This document shows positions 38,401 to 47,354 of a stretch of DNA of 64,000 nt, one piece after another (position 1 is the stretch's first letter; the number at the start of each line of letters is the position of its first letter). The notes beneath the pieces were generated by a model. It was not told where the DNA came from and made no database searches. It saw nothing but the letters and a program-made list of their open reading frames with translations. A program made the position numbers and the translations under genes. Source of the stretch: Prevotella sp. (lineage in GTDB: Bacteria > Bacteroidota > Bacteroidia > Bacteroidales > Bacteroidaceae). Location of the stretch: assembly GCA_016291495.1 (NCBI GenBank), contig JAEEXI010000006.1, positions 119,043 to 183,042 on the forward strand, read 5' to 3'.

Positions 38401-41400
38401 GCAGAACGGACTGCCTGTCGTCTGTCTGGAATACGACGATGCCTTCTATAGCGAGAAGACCATGAAGAGCTTGGCAGAATCGTTGGTCAGCGTGCTCAAC
38501 CACTTCATGGAAGCACCTAAAGGCAGCTTGCTCAAGGTGTCAATGCTCAGTGAGGAGCAGGAACGTCTGATCGATTCGTTCCGCATGGCTGGCACGGCAG
38601 AAGTTCCCACCCGTCTGTTCCATCAAGCCGTTGAGGCCAATGCCGAACAGAAACCCGACGCCAAAGCGCTTGTGGCTTGCGACGGTACCTTTACCTTCAG
38701 CCAGCTGAATGGTGAGATGAACCGTATTGCCAATGCACTCATCGCTCATGGTGTGAAGCGTGGCGACCGCGTGGCAATGTTGTTGCCTCGTACTAGTCGT
38801 CTCATCTTCACCATGTTCGGCATCATGAAGGCGGGTGCAGCATATATCCCTTGCGACCCACACTATCCTGCAGACCGCATCAAGCTAATTCTCGAAGACA
38901 GCGAGGCTGCTTATATCGTTACCGACAACGAGAATCTGGCAAATCTGAAGGCGCAAGCTGGTGAGGGAAGTCTCAAAGTCCTGGAGAAAGCCTTGAACGT
39001 AGAAGAACTACTGCAATGCAGTAATACGACGAACCCTGCCATTCCTCAGGAAGGCAGCGACCTCGCGTACATTATTTATACATCAGGTTCTACGGGTCGT
39101 CCCAAGGGTGTGATGCTCCACCACAAGGGTATCTGCAATGAACTCTTTACCCATCCGCTCAACTTCCGCAACTGGACGGTGATGCAGGAGGTAAAGTGTA
39201 TTCTTGGATTGGCCACAATCTCCTTCGATGCCTCTGTCGAGGAAATCGGTATTCCGCTGTACAACGGTCTCACCCTGGCATTGGCCAGCGACAAGATAGC
39301 CAACGACCCCATCCGTCTGGCGGAGTTCATGGTAGAAAACAATGTAGGCATGTTCCAGGGAACACCTTCACGTTTGATGCAACTCTACGAGTCGGACATC
39401 TTCCGCAAGGCGCTAGCAGGCTGCCATATCATCGAATTAGGCGGCGAGAAATTCTCCGACAGCCAGCTGCGTGAACTGCAAAAGACGATGGTAAATGCCG
39501 ATAGTTCTACGAAGGTTCATATCTTCAACAGCTTCGGTCCTACTGAGACTACGGTGGAAAGCAACAGCCACGAAGTAACGCACGATGACCATGTGACCAT
39601 CGGTCGTCCGCTGGTCAACGTGACCGAATACATCGTTGATGCCGATATGAACCGTGTTCCTGTGGGTGTCGTCGGCGAACTGCTGATTGGTGGTGCACAG
39701 GTGGGTTTGGGCTATAACAACCTACCTGACAAGACCCGCGAGGCCTTCATCCCCAATCCATTTGTAACAGACGATGCTATCGACAAGACGCTATACCGGT
39801 CTGGTGATTATGCTCGCTGGGACGAACACGGCTATGTCACTATCCTCGGACGCACCGACAATCAGGTGAAATTACGTGGTCTGCGCATCGAACTGGGTGA
39901 GATAGAGAGCGTGATAACCCAACAGGAAGGTATTGGACAGGTGGTTGTCATGATTCGCAAAATCAACGGTAAGGAACATCTCTGCGCCTACTTTACTGCC
40001 AATCATCCCGTGGACATTGACGAGCTAAAGGTAGAAATCGGCAAGAGTCTGACACAATACATGGTGCCTACTGCTTACCTGCAACTCGACAAGATGCCGA
40101 CCACGCCCAGTGGTAAGACTGACATGAAGGCACTACCAGAACCCACGCTTTCCGTCACGACAGAATATGTGGCACCCGTGGGAGAACTGGAGACACAACT
40201 CTGCGATATCTTCGCCAATATCCTGCAAGTAGAACGTGTTGGAGCCACCGATGATTTCTTCGAGTTAGGCGGCACATCGCTCGTCGTCACGCGCTTGATT
40301 ATCGATGTCGATAAGATTGGGCATCATCTGGTCTATGGTGACGTCTTTGACCACCCCACCCCCCGACAGATTGCTGCTCTGCTAACTGGTACGCAGGTAG
40401 CTGAAGATGTCAGCTTAGAGTCGGAGGTGAAGGACTTCGACTATACCGCCATCGATAAAGTATTGACTGATGGCACGCTTGACGCCTTCCGAGAGGGTAC
40501 GCCACTCACATTAGGTCATGTGTTCCTGACTGGTGCCACAGGTTATTTGGGAATTCACCTGCTTCATGAACTCATCAGTTCCGATGCCAAGACGATTACC
40601 TGTCTGGTACGCGCCAAGAGCCAAGCAGAAGCACAGAAACGCCTACAGACGCTCCTGTACTACTATTTCACCTCTGCCTATCGTGATCTTTTTGAGAGCG
40701 GTCGAATCAGAGTGGTCAACGGTGATGTCACCGACGACCTCTGTGCCGCATTGGGTTCGAAGGGTTTTGACACGGTCTATAACTGTGCCGCCATCGTGAA
40801 ACACTTCTCCAAGGATAACGACATCGAGCGGGTGAACGTAGATGGTACGCAACGCTGTGTGGATTTCTGTCTGAAGACGGGTGCCAAACTCATTCAGATT
40901 TCCACTGTCAGTGTAGGTGGATTCCTAACGCATGGTGAGTCGGCAGACAAGGCGGTTTTGGACGAGCATCGCCTCTTTATGAATCAGTATCTGGGCAACC
41001 AATATACCCTTTCGAAGTTCCTGTCAGAGCGAATCGTGCTGGATGCCATAGCCTCGAAGGGGCTCGTGGGTAAGGTGATGCGCGTCGGCAACCTGGCTGC
41101 TCGCAGTACCGACGGTGAGTTCCAAGTGAACTTTCGTACCAACAGTTTTGCCGGCATGATGCGTGCCTACAGCCTGTTGGGTTGCTGCCCATACGAGGAT
41201 TTCACCAACCCTGTCGAGTTCTCGCCCATCAACGAGGTAGCCCGTGCCATTTGTCTACTATCGACCACGCCGCGCGAGTGTTGTATGTTCCATCCTTATA
41301 ACAACCACAGTGTGTTCCTCGGTGACGTGCTGGGTGAACTGGACGCTGTAGGAACGCCTGTCCGTATGGTGGAACAGGACGATTTCCTGCAGACATTGAA

Positions 41401-41617
41401 TCGGGTAAAGGCCGACCCCTCGAAGGCAGAGCGCTTACAGAGTCTAGTGGCATACGCCGACGTGACTCACGGTCACGATGCGCTCAGCGTGCAAGAGACG
41501 AACGGCTATACCATGGAGGTACTTTACCGGCTGGGGTTCTTCTGGTCACCGACATCTTGGGACTATGTCGATCGGTTCTTCCAGGTAATTGCGGGATTCG
41601 GCTTCTTCGATAATTGA
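32426..41617 (+). CDS. Trimodular NRPS, A-T-C-A-T-C-A-T-R with terminal thioester reductase
   Basis: Three YTSGSTG A-domains; PCPs GLTSISAI, GLTSISAI, FELGGTSL; two C domains HHLVFDG and HHLISDG; R domain VFLTGATGYLG...NQYTLSK. Confidence 0.93.
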   Translation: MNIGSNDTQTIVSLFRQQAKETPDNIAVVYKDKQYTYAEVDNISDHIAGYVASRGLGLEDVVSILIPRCEWMTIASLGVLKAGCAYQPLDPTYPKERLNFMMKDASAKLLIADEALRPIVDEYQDEVLLTKDIVECATIPSQQFSPTPDSLFILLYTSGSTGVPKGCMLTHKNLVTFCNWYRCYYDLQPGDHVAAYASYGFDACMMDMYPALTTGATVYIIPEEIRLDLIALNEYFEANHITLAFMTTQVGCQFAEMDNHSLRHLSVGGESFIPVEPPTNFQLHNCYGPTECTIFTTIYPIRQYEKNAPIGKPLDSFRLYVVDQNGQQVKDGAEGELWISGPQVSRGYLNRPEQNAKTFTPNPFCQESPYDRVYHTGDIVRWLPDGNLQFIGRRDGQVKIRGFRIEMREVEAVIKEFPGIKDVTIQAFDEDGGGKFIAAYVVSDEQIDIEALNNFILERKPPYMVPAATMQIDRIPLNQNQKVDKRALPKPVKSVAQQLTGREPENDLQRELVEMIGKIIHNTEFGIDTPLRYVGLTSISAIRLAATVYKKYGIALDSKSLVKDATVLMIEETILSEKGKVNSEKDAVAAASEEVTVAPLSFSQTGVYVDCVNNPDDTQYNIPWVLGFPVDTDTEQLRKAVQTVLTAHKHIFVRFEADGEDIVQRYTPTDIDIPILSMTDSELTEYKKVFVRPFDLSNDTLCRMEIAKTESGVFLLLDIHHLVFDGSSLDLFIVQLCDVLEGRNVEEETYTHLNHATDEQNESTEEHKAYYDNLLGACEGATQLPSDLTNPHECEQSSESYHPIDLEAVEQFCREHPVTPAHLTLAATLLVFARFTGNDELYISTVSSGRSNIRIQNTFGMFVNTLPLAAKVGDGTVMDFIKDVSEHFDEAMRHEKYPFARIATDYGYTPELAFAYQLGMVTRYMENGHEVTTESLEAGAPKFRLIVRLEIHNGQPSIVTEYDNGQYSESLVNQMNESIANVLKTFINQPEAQLSDISLLSIEQTQLLDSFNDTDDPYDDTQTIVSLFRRQAKATPDKVAVVFKDKRYTYAEVDDISDRIAGSIASKGLGLEDVVAILIPRCEWMAIASLGVLKAGCAFQPLDPSYPKERLNFMMQDTQARLLIAEEKLLPIMDEYKGDVLLTRDIVECAAIPSQLLTEPKPDSLFTLIYTSGSTGIPKGGMSEHRHWVAFCHMHQKNFNITAQSRVAAYASFGFDASPMEIFGALTIGAELYIIPEELRLDLVALNDYFEKNGIMFSFMTTQVAYQFATGIENHTLQYLMTGGEKLASLVPPKGYTLTNGYGPSETICYVTTYRVKEHMKNIPIGVAMPNCKLYVVDKYGHRLPAGACGELWIAGPQVARGYLNRPEKTEEVFIPNPFINDSRSAEGGLQNKKYARVYKSGDIVRYLSDGNIQFIGRSDGQVKIRGFRIELKEVEAVIREFPGIKDVTVQAFDMEGEGGGKFIAAYIVSDAPIDIEALNNFILEEKPPYMVPAVTMQIDAIPLNQNQKVDKRALPKPVLSVTTESQQAVNVPLNVLEQELHDTIAKIVNNEDFGITTVLGYAGLTSISAIKLAVQVNKRYSVQLDAKSLAKTATLQSIENEILKGFMVQGAGLTVKEGKKQETLTNNHEPNSAPLSYAQLGVYYECMKHPLNITYNIPFAIMLPQSIEVDKVEQALIQIIKAHPAFNIHFETQGDDVVQVYDPDLEALVTRSEMTEEELVTYKQQFVLPFHLERGPLYRIEIVQTEKYVVILMDIHHLISDGASTDLILRQLCGILDGENIEREQLGYLQFAQEQRQAESGNKYQEAKAYFAEVMKECEGCTEITDDFTPSVPHGHITHVAHPFDFDKVEQFCKQLNVTPASLMLAVAFYTLSRYTNSRHVYISTISNGRADLRLSDTTGMFVNTLPLAGHITEQTVEEFIRRTSEDFEQTMRHEQYPFARIAADFDFSANTTYSYQMGVIEEYTINGEKIETMPMDLDVPKQKLDIIIAEQNGLPVVCLEYDDAFYSEKTMKSLAESLVSVLNHFMEAPKGSLLKVSMLSEEQERLIDSFRMAGTAEVPTRLFHQAVEANAEQKPDAKALVACDGTFTFSQLNGEMNRIANALIAHGVKRGDRVAMLLPRTSRLIFTMFGIMKAGAAYIPCDPHYPADRIKLILEDSEAAYIVTDNENLANLKAQAGEGSLKVLEKALNVEELLQCSNTTNPAIPQEGSDLAYIIYTSGSTGRPKGVMLHHKGICNELFTHPLNFRNWTVMQEVKCILGLATISFDASVEEIGIPLYNGLTLALASDKIANDPIRLAEFMVENNVGMFQGTPSRLMQLYESDIFRKALAGCHIIELGGEKFSDSQLRELQKTMVNADSSTKVHIFNSFGPTETTVESNSHEVTHDDHVTIGRPLVNVTEYIVDADMNRVPVGVVGELLIGGAQVGLGYNNLPDKTREAFIPNPFVTDDAIDKTLYRSGDYARWDEHGYVTILGRTDNQVKLRGLRIELGEIESVITQQEGIGQVVVMIRKINGKEHLCAYFTANHPVDIDELKVEIGKSLTQYMVPTAYLQLDKMPTTPSGKTDMKALPEPTLSVTTEYVAPVGELETQLCDIFANILQVERVGATDDFFELGGTSLVVTRLIIDVDKIGHHLVYGDVFDHPTPRQIAALLTGTQVAEDVSLESEVKDFDYTAIDKVLTDGTLDAFREGTPLTLGHVFLTGATGYLGIHLLHELISSDAKTITCLVRAKSQAEAQKRLQTLLYYYFTSAYRDLFESGRIRVVNGDVTDDLCAALGSKGFDTVYNCAAIVKHFSKDNDIERVNVDGTQRCVDFCLKTGAKLIQISTVSVGGFLTHGESADKAVLDEHRLFMNQYLGNQYTLSKFLSERIVLDAIASKGLVGKVMRVGNLAARSTDGEFQVNFRTNSFAGMMRAYSLLGCCPYEDFTNPVEFSPINEVARAICLLSTTPRECCMFHPYNNHSVFLGDVLGELDAVGTPVRMVEQDDFLQTLNRVKADPSKAERLQSLVAYADVTHGHDALSVQETNGYTMEVLYRLGFFWSPTSWDYVDRFFQVIAGFGFFDN
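34154..34181 (+). repeat. Heptanucleotide array in NRPS PCP1-C1 linker
   Basis: gaaaagg gaaaagt aaatagt gaaaaag. Confidence 0.65.
37249..37317. repeat. Inverted pair of heptanucleotide arrays in NRPS PCP2-C2 linker
   Basis: ggttcaa ggtgcag ggttaac ggttaag ... attaacc aataacc atgaacc. Confidence 0.75.
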
Positions 41618-41632
41618 CAATTCACAATTGAT

Positions 41633-42964
41633 ATGACAAACAAACCGTCTCTTTCGACCCAGTTCTGGCGTTACCTGTGGGCATTCATCTTAGTGGCTCT
41701 CTCGGGTTGCATGGGTGAGGTGGTCGACGGCATCATCGTCGGAAACCTAATCAGTACCGACGGCGTCAGCGCCATCAATCTGACAAAGCCTTTGATGCAA
41801 CTGATGTTCACCTTGAGCCTGCTTCTCGCAGCAGGCGCTGGGATGTTGGTGGCTTACGCACTGGGACAGAAGGATATAGCCCAAGCACGTACGCTCTATA
41901 CCCAGTCCATGCTCGGCAGTATCGTAGCTGGTGCTGTATTCACCGTCATCGGTATTGTGGCACCCGAAACGGTGACGCGCATCCTATGCGATGAACCCGA
42001 ACTGTTTGACATGACCAACGACTATAGTCGTGTGATGCTGCAAGGTGCTCCTGTCTTTATGCTCTCTTGGGGACTTGCCACGATGGTCGGTGTTGACGGT
42101 AGTCCTCGACTCGTTTCCGTATCTGTCGTCATCATCAACGTAGTCAATCTAGTGCTCGACATATTCTTCATTAAGGTCATGGGATGGGGCATCACCAGTT
42201 CTTCTGCCGCTTCCGTGATAGGCAATCTCATGGGGGTTCTCGTGCTGCTTTGGCATTTCCGCACGCCCAATGCACAACTGCGGTTGGTATCTCCCAGCAA
42301 GGGCCTCGGACTTTGGGGACAGATCATCAGTCAGGGTGCGCCGCTCGCCATTGCCTCTGTGTGTCTGACGCTGATGCTGTATGCAACCAACAGCATTGTC
42401 CTCTCGAAACTTGGTACGACGGGTATCTTTGTCTTCGCAGTTGGTATGAACCTACTGACGGTCTATAACCTTTTCCTGTCGGGTACAGTCGAGACGCTAC
42501 AGTCGCTCGGTGCCGTACAGGTAGGCGAGGGGAACGACAAAGGACTGCAACTGGTGCTTAACAAGTCTTTCTTCTTTATCACCGTCAGCATGGTTGTCAC
42601 CTGCATCTACACGTGGCTGTTCCCTGGAACCATCGCGGAGTTGTTTGGCACAGAGGATACTGCCGTCATTGCGGAATGTAACTATGCCCTACGCATCTTT
42701 GCCGTCAGTTTCATCCCCTTCTGTTACATCTACACGCTGATGATAGTCTACAAACTGTATGGTTACGACCGTATGGCGCTGTTTATATCCTTTGCACTAT
42801 CATTGACGGTCATCCCCTTCATGTGGCTTATCTCGCGCATTGCTACCGAATGGCTATGGTATAGTTTCTTGATTGCTTACATTGTCGAGTTAGTAATGAT
42901 TGGCAGCCTGCACCGGTTGATGCATGTTCGATTCAGGCTAACGCCAAACACAGACTGTCAATAA
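41633..42964 (+). CDS. MATE-family efflux transporter
   Basis: 443 aa, 12-TM pattern, MatE-like GEVVDGIIVGNLIS...LMQLMFTLSLLLAAGAGMLVAYALGQKD; starts 16 bp after the NRPS stop. Confidence 0.9.
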   Translation: MTNKPSLSTQFWRYLWAFILVALSGCMGEVVDGIIVGNLISTDGVSAINLTKPLMQLMFTLSLLLAAGAGMLVAYALGQKDIAQARTLYTQSMLGSIVAGAVFTVIGIVAPETVTRILCDEPELFDMTNDYSRVMLQGAPVFMLSWGLATMVGVDGSPRLVSVSVVIINVVNLVLDIFFIKVMGWGITSSSAASVIGNLMGVLVLLWHFRTPNAQLRLVSPSKGLGLWGQIISQGAPLAIASVCLTLMLYATNSIVLSKLGTTGIFVFAVGMNLLTVYNLFLSGTVETLQSLGAVQVGEGNDKGLQLVLNKSFFFITVSMVVTCIYTWLFPGTIAELFGTEDTAVIAECNYALRIFAVSFIPFCYIYTLMIVYKLYGYDRMALFISFALSLTVIPFMWLISRIATEWLWYSFLIAYIVELVMIGSLHRLMHVRFRLTPNTDCQ

Positions 42965-42976
42965 AATCGGACTTAA

Positions 42977-43005
42977 AAAAGTGCCCCTTCTTCAGGGGCA
43001 CTTTT
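42977..43005 (+). terminator. Rho-independent terminator after NRPS-MATE
   Basis: aaaagtgcccc-ttcttca-ggggcactttt. Confidence 0.85.
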
Positions 43006-43115
43006 CTTGATGAGTCAGGGTAAGAACTACGCATCAGGCTTTTGTAGCGACGATTAGACAATAACCTTACCCAATGTCTAAATCATCTATAGATACGTGA
43101 AATAGTAACACGACC

Positions 43116-45281
43116 CTACTCCTTGTCAAGCAGAATCTTCATCATTTCGACGGCGGCCTTGGCGACGGAAGTGCCGGGACCGAAGATGGCGGCGACGCCT
43201 GCCTTGTAGAGGAAGTCGTAGTCCTGAGCGGGAATCACACCACCGGCAATGACCATGATGTCCTCACGACCAAGTTTCTTCAGTTCTTCGATGAGCTGCG
43301 GGATGAGCGTCTTGTGACCAGCGGCCAGCGACGAAGCGCCAACCACATGGACATCGTTCTCAACGGCCTCGCGGGCAGCCTCAGCAGGCGTCTGGAACAG
43401 CGGTCCCATATCCACGTCGAAGCCACAGTCTGCGTAGCCCGTAGCTACCACCTTTGCACCGCGGTCGTGTCCGTCCTGACCCATCTTCGCGATGAAGATA
43501 CGCGGACGACGACCTTCCTTCTCTGCGAACTCATCGGTCAGCTTGCAAGCCAACTCGAAGTCGCTGTCGTTCTTTGATTCTGAACTATACACGCCTGAAA
43601 TTGTTCTGATTACTGCTTTATAACGGCCTACGATCTCTTCGCAGGCATCTGAAATCTCACCAAGGGTACAACGCAACTGGGCGGCCTTGACGGCGAGGTC
43701 CAGGAGGTTGTTCTCCGACTTGCGACCCTCGTTAAAGTCGCGGACGCACTCGGTGATGGCCTTGAGGGCTGCCTGGCAGGCGGCCTCGTCGCGCTTGCCG
43801 CGAACCTCCTTGAGGCTCTCCTCCTGCTGCTTGCGCACGGCGGTGTTGTCCACCTCGAGGATATCGATGGGATCCTCGTGCTCCAAGCGATACTTGTTGG
43901 TGCCGACGATGGTCTGCACGCCTGAGTCGATACGAGCCTGAGTACGGGCAGCGGCCTCCTCGATACGCATCTTAGGCAGACCAGTCTCGATGGCCTTAGC
44001 CATACCACCCAACTTCTCAATCTCCTGAATATGCTCCCAAGCCTTGTGAACCAACTCGTTGGTCAGGGTCTCAACATAGTAAGAACCAGCCCATGGGTCA
44101 ATCTGCTTGCACACCTTCGTCTCGTTCTGGATATAGATCTGGGTGTTACGGGCAATACGAGCCGAGAAGTCGGTAGGCAGAGCGATAGCCTCGTCGAGGG
44201 CGTTGGTGTGCAGAGACTGAGTGTGACCCAGCACGGCAGCCATAGCCTCGATACAGGTACGACCTACGTTGTTGAACGGATCCTGCTCTGTGAGTGACCA
44301 ACCTGAGGTCTGTGAGTGAGTACGCAGAGCGAGTGACTTCGGGTTCTTAGCACCGAAGCTCTTCACGATCTTTGCCCACAGCAGACGACCTGCGCGCATC
44401 TTGGCAATCTCCATGAAGTGGTTCATACCGATAGCCCAGAAGAACGACAGACGGGGAGCGAAAGCATCCACATCGATACCGGCATTCACACCTGTACGCA
44501 GATAGTCCATACCATCGGCCAGCGTGTAAGCCAACTCGATATCAGCCGTAGCACCAGCCTCCTGCATGTGGTAGCCGGAGATAGAGATACTGTTGAACTT
44601 AGGCATCTTCTGAGAAGTGTACTCGAAGATATCAGCGATAATCTTCATTGAGAAAGCAGGGGGATAGATATAGGTGTTACGCACCATGAACTCCTTCAGA
44701 ATGTCGTTCTGGATGGTTCCGGCCATTTCCTCGAGTTGTGCACCTTGTTCCAGACCTGCTACGATGTAGAATGCCAGGATCGGCAGCACGGCACCGTTCA
44801 TGGTCATAGAAACGGACATCTTGTTCAAGGGGATACCGCCGAAGAGCACCTTCATGTTCTCCTCGTTACAGATAGATACACCAGCCTTACCAACATCACC
44901 AACTACACGAGCGTTGTCGGGGTCGTAACCACGGTGTGTAGGCAGGTCGAAAGCGACGGAAAGTCCCTTCTGACCAGAAGCCAGGTTACGGCGATAGAAT
45001 GCATTCGACTCCTCAGCGGTGGAGAATCCGGCATACTGACGGATAGTCCAAGGTTTGAAGGGGTACATCATCGAATACGGACCACGCAGATAGGGCGGAA
45101 TACCGGCTGTGAAATCGAGGTGTTCCATACCTTCGAGGTCTTCTTTCGTATAAACAGGACGCACTTCGATGTGCTCTGGGGTCTTCCAGTCTGCTACGAT
45201 TCCATTGTCTTTAATCCACTTGGCACCATCTTGAGCCTTGATGCCTGCATAGATATCAATATCTTTAAACTGTTTACGCAT
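43116..45281 (-). CDS. mutB: Methylmalonyl-CoA mutase large subunit
   Basis: [41 protein letters not shown]12-binding [25 protein letters not shown]. Confidence 0.96.
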   Translation of the reverse strand: MRKQFKDIDIYAGIKAQDGAKWIKDNGIVADWKTPEHIEVRPVYTKEDLEGMEHLDFTAGIPPYLRGPYSMMYPFKPWTIRQYAGFSTAEESNAFYRRNLASGQKGLSVAFDLPTHRGYDPDNARVVGDVGKAGVSICNEENMKVLFGGIPLNKMSVSMTMNGAVLPILAFYIVAGLEQGAQLEEMAGTIQNDILKEFMVRNTYIYPPAFSMKIIADIFEYTSQKMPKFNSISISGYHMQEAGATADIELAYTLADGMDYLRTGVNAGIDVDAFAPRLSFFWAIGMNHFMEIAKMRAGRLLWAKIVKSFGAKNPKSLALRTHSQTSGWSLTEQDPFNNVGRTCIEAMAAVLGHTQSLHTNALDEAIALPTDFSARIARNTQIYIQNETKVCKQIDPWAGSYYVETLTNELVHKAWEHIQEIEKLGGMAKAIETGLPKMRIEEAAARTQARIDSGVQTIVGTNKYRLEHEDPIDILEVDNTAVRKQQEESLKEVRGKRDEAACQAALKAITECVRDFNEGRKSENNLLDLAVKAAQLRCTLGEISDACEEIVGRYKAVIRTISGVYSSESKNDSDFELACKLTDEFAEKEGRRPRIFIAKMGQDGHDRGAKVVATGYADCGFDVDMGPLFQTPAEAAREAVENDVHVVGASSLAAGHKTLIPQLIEELKKLGREDIMVIAGGVIPAQDYDFLYKAGVAAIFGPGTSVAKAAVEMMKILLDKE

Positions 45282-45300
45282 AATTCAAGTCTCCTATTCT

Positions 45301-47157
45301 TTAAATACCAAGTTTCTGATTATATTCTTTCAAAGTCTCGAGCACATTGCACTTGACGTGGATATAGTTCTCGATGCCGGCAGCCTTGAGGTCCTCCATG
45401 CAGGCGGGCGCACCAGCCACGACGAACATCGCACGGCCATCCAGATACTTGAAGGCGGGGATGGCATACTCAGCATATTCATCATCCGAAGAGCAGATGA
45501 CGACGATATCGGCACCGGCAGCGAGGGCGGCATCGACACCTTCCTCGACGGTCTTGAAGCCGAGGTTGTCCATCACCTTGTAACCAGCGCAGGCGAGGAA
45601 GTTGCACGAGAACTGTGCACGGGCCTGACGCATAGCCAGATTACCAATGGTCAGCATGAATGCCACAGGCACCTTCTTGGCTTTCTCCGTTGTCAGGCGC
45701 AGGGTCTCGAAGTCAGAAGCCATACGACTGATCTGCAGGGCGGGCACATCGGCATCGCCGGCGTGGGTTGCAACACAATCACTAGAAGCCAACGGTTCCT
45801 TACCTTCGCTCTTCTCGGTGAAGTTCGGGAATTGGTTGGTACCCAGCAGGAATTCCTTACGCTTGGCTGCATCGCCGTGGCGTTTGACGTTCGTGGCGTT
45901 GATGTCCTCCTGAATGGTACCCTTCTTTACAGCCTCTAGGAAGCCACCCTCGTCCTCGACTTTCAGGAATAGCTTCCAAGCCTCCTGAGCCAGTGCGTCT
46001 GTCAGGTGCTCGATATAGTAAGAACCTGCTGACGGGTCAACGATACGGTCGAAGTGACTCTCTTCCTTAATCAACAACTGCTGGTTACGGGCAATACGTT
46101 CGCTGAACTCGTTGGGCTTCTCATAAGGTGTATTGAACGGCGTAACTACCATCGAGTGGACGCCACCGAGGGCAGCACTCATGGCCTCCGTCTGTGAACG
46201 GAGCAGATTGACGTAACTGTCAAACAGCGTCTGGTTATACGTCGATGTCGAAGCATTGATAATCATCTTGCAAGAGCAGTCACACTTGGGCTCGTACTGC
46301 TTCACGATCTGTGCCCACAATAGGCGGCAGGCGCGGAATTTTGCGATTTCCATGAAATAGTTCTCCGAAATGCCCATGTAGAACTTGATCTTCTTTGCAG
46401 CCAGATCGACATCGACACCGGCATCCACCATCTGCTGCAGATACTCGTTACCCCAAGCGAGGGCGTAACCCATCTCCTGCACGATATAAGCACCGGCATT
46501 GTTCAGCAGGTCGCTGTGAACCATCACGCAACGCAGGTTGGGATAGTCCTTCAGTTTCTCCACCAGTTTCGGCATGTCGGGCAGCAGGAATGTCGAGTCC
46601 TTGCCCTTCATCAGCATACGCTCGATGGGGTCGAAACCGACACCACCCACGATCTTCTCCTTGTCATAGCCCATCTTCTCAAAATAGGCTACCAACAGGT
46701 CGGCCAGTTCCAGGGCGTGACGCAGACAGGCGCGATAACTCACTTCCACGATGTCAAGACGGATGTCCTTCAACAATGCCTCAATGTATTCAGCGCTGAC
46801 CTCGTCGTGTCCCAGTTTAAAACCGATACTGTCCACACCCTTCATCAGGATGTCCAACGCCTTCTTGTTGGCTGCGACGGGATCGCCGCCTACTACGACA
46901 TTCTGGCGGACATACCATTCGTTGGTGTCTTTCTTGTTGCCACGTACGAATGGAAATTCGCCGGGCAGCGCATCAGGAGTCTTGAGGTCCTTCAGATCCT
47001 CACGACGGTAGAAGGGCTGTACGTTGAAGCCCTCATTGGTTCTCCACACGAGTCGCTTCTGGAAGTCGGCCCCTTTCAGGTCAACCTCAATCTTGTCCAA
47101 CCATTCCTGTTTGGTCGGAGCCTGAAACTCGCTGAAGAGTTTTTCTTTGTTTGCCAT
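45301..47157 (-). CDS. mutA: Methylmalonyl-CoA mutase small subunit
   Basis: Paralogous to mutB; adjacent upstream in same operon; lacks the DxHxxG cobalamin motif. Confidence 0.93.
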   Translation of the reverse strand: MANKEKLFSEFQAPTKQEWLDKIEVDLKGADFQKRLVWRTNEGFNVQPFYRREDLKDLKTPDALPGEFPFVRGNKKDTNEWYVRQNVVVGGDPVAANKKALDILMKGVDSIGFKLGHDEVSAEYIEALLKDIRLDIVEVSYRACLRHALELADLLVAYFEKMGYDKEKIVGGVGFDPIERMLMKGKDSTFLLPDMPKLVEKLKDYPNLRCVMVHSDLLNNAGAYIVQEMGYALAWGNEYLQQMVDAGVDVDLAAKKIKFYMGISENYFMEIAKFRACRLLWAQIVKQYEPKCDCSCKMIINASTSTYNQTLFDSYVNLLRSQTEAMSAALGGVHSMVVTPFNTPYEKPNEFSERIARNQQLLIKEESHFDRIVDPSAGSYYIEHLTDALAQEAWKLFLKVEDEGGFLEAVKKGTIQEDINATNVKRHGDAAKRKEFLLGTNQFPNFTEKSEGKEPLASSDCVATHAGDADVPALQISRMASDFETLRLTTEKAKKVPVAFMLTIGNLAMRQARAQFSCNFLACAGYKVMDNLGFKTVEEGVDAALAAGADIVVICSSDDEYAEYAIPAFKYLDGRAMFVVAGAPACMEDLKAAGIENYIHVKCNVLETLKEYNQKLGI

Positions 47158-47312
47158 AAATGTGTTTATTATATAAGTTGTTTTAAGTTTAATCTCATAC
47201 GATTGTTTTCCAATTCGGCTTACAAAGTTAGTAATAAATTCTTAATCACCGAAGAATTTAATATTATTTTCATATTTATGAAAAATTGTTGCACAAAAAT
47301 GCTTGCATTGAG

Positions 47313-47341
47313 CATTTTCTTTGTACCTTTGCACACCATAA
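47313..47341 (+). promoter_or_regulatory. Promoter for AspT-like transporter
   Basis: TTG (47313-47315) - N18 - TACCTTTG (47334-47341). Confidence 0.5.
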
Positions 47342-47354
47342 AAGAAAACATAAT

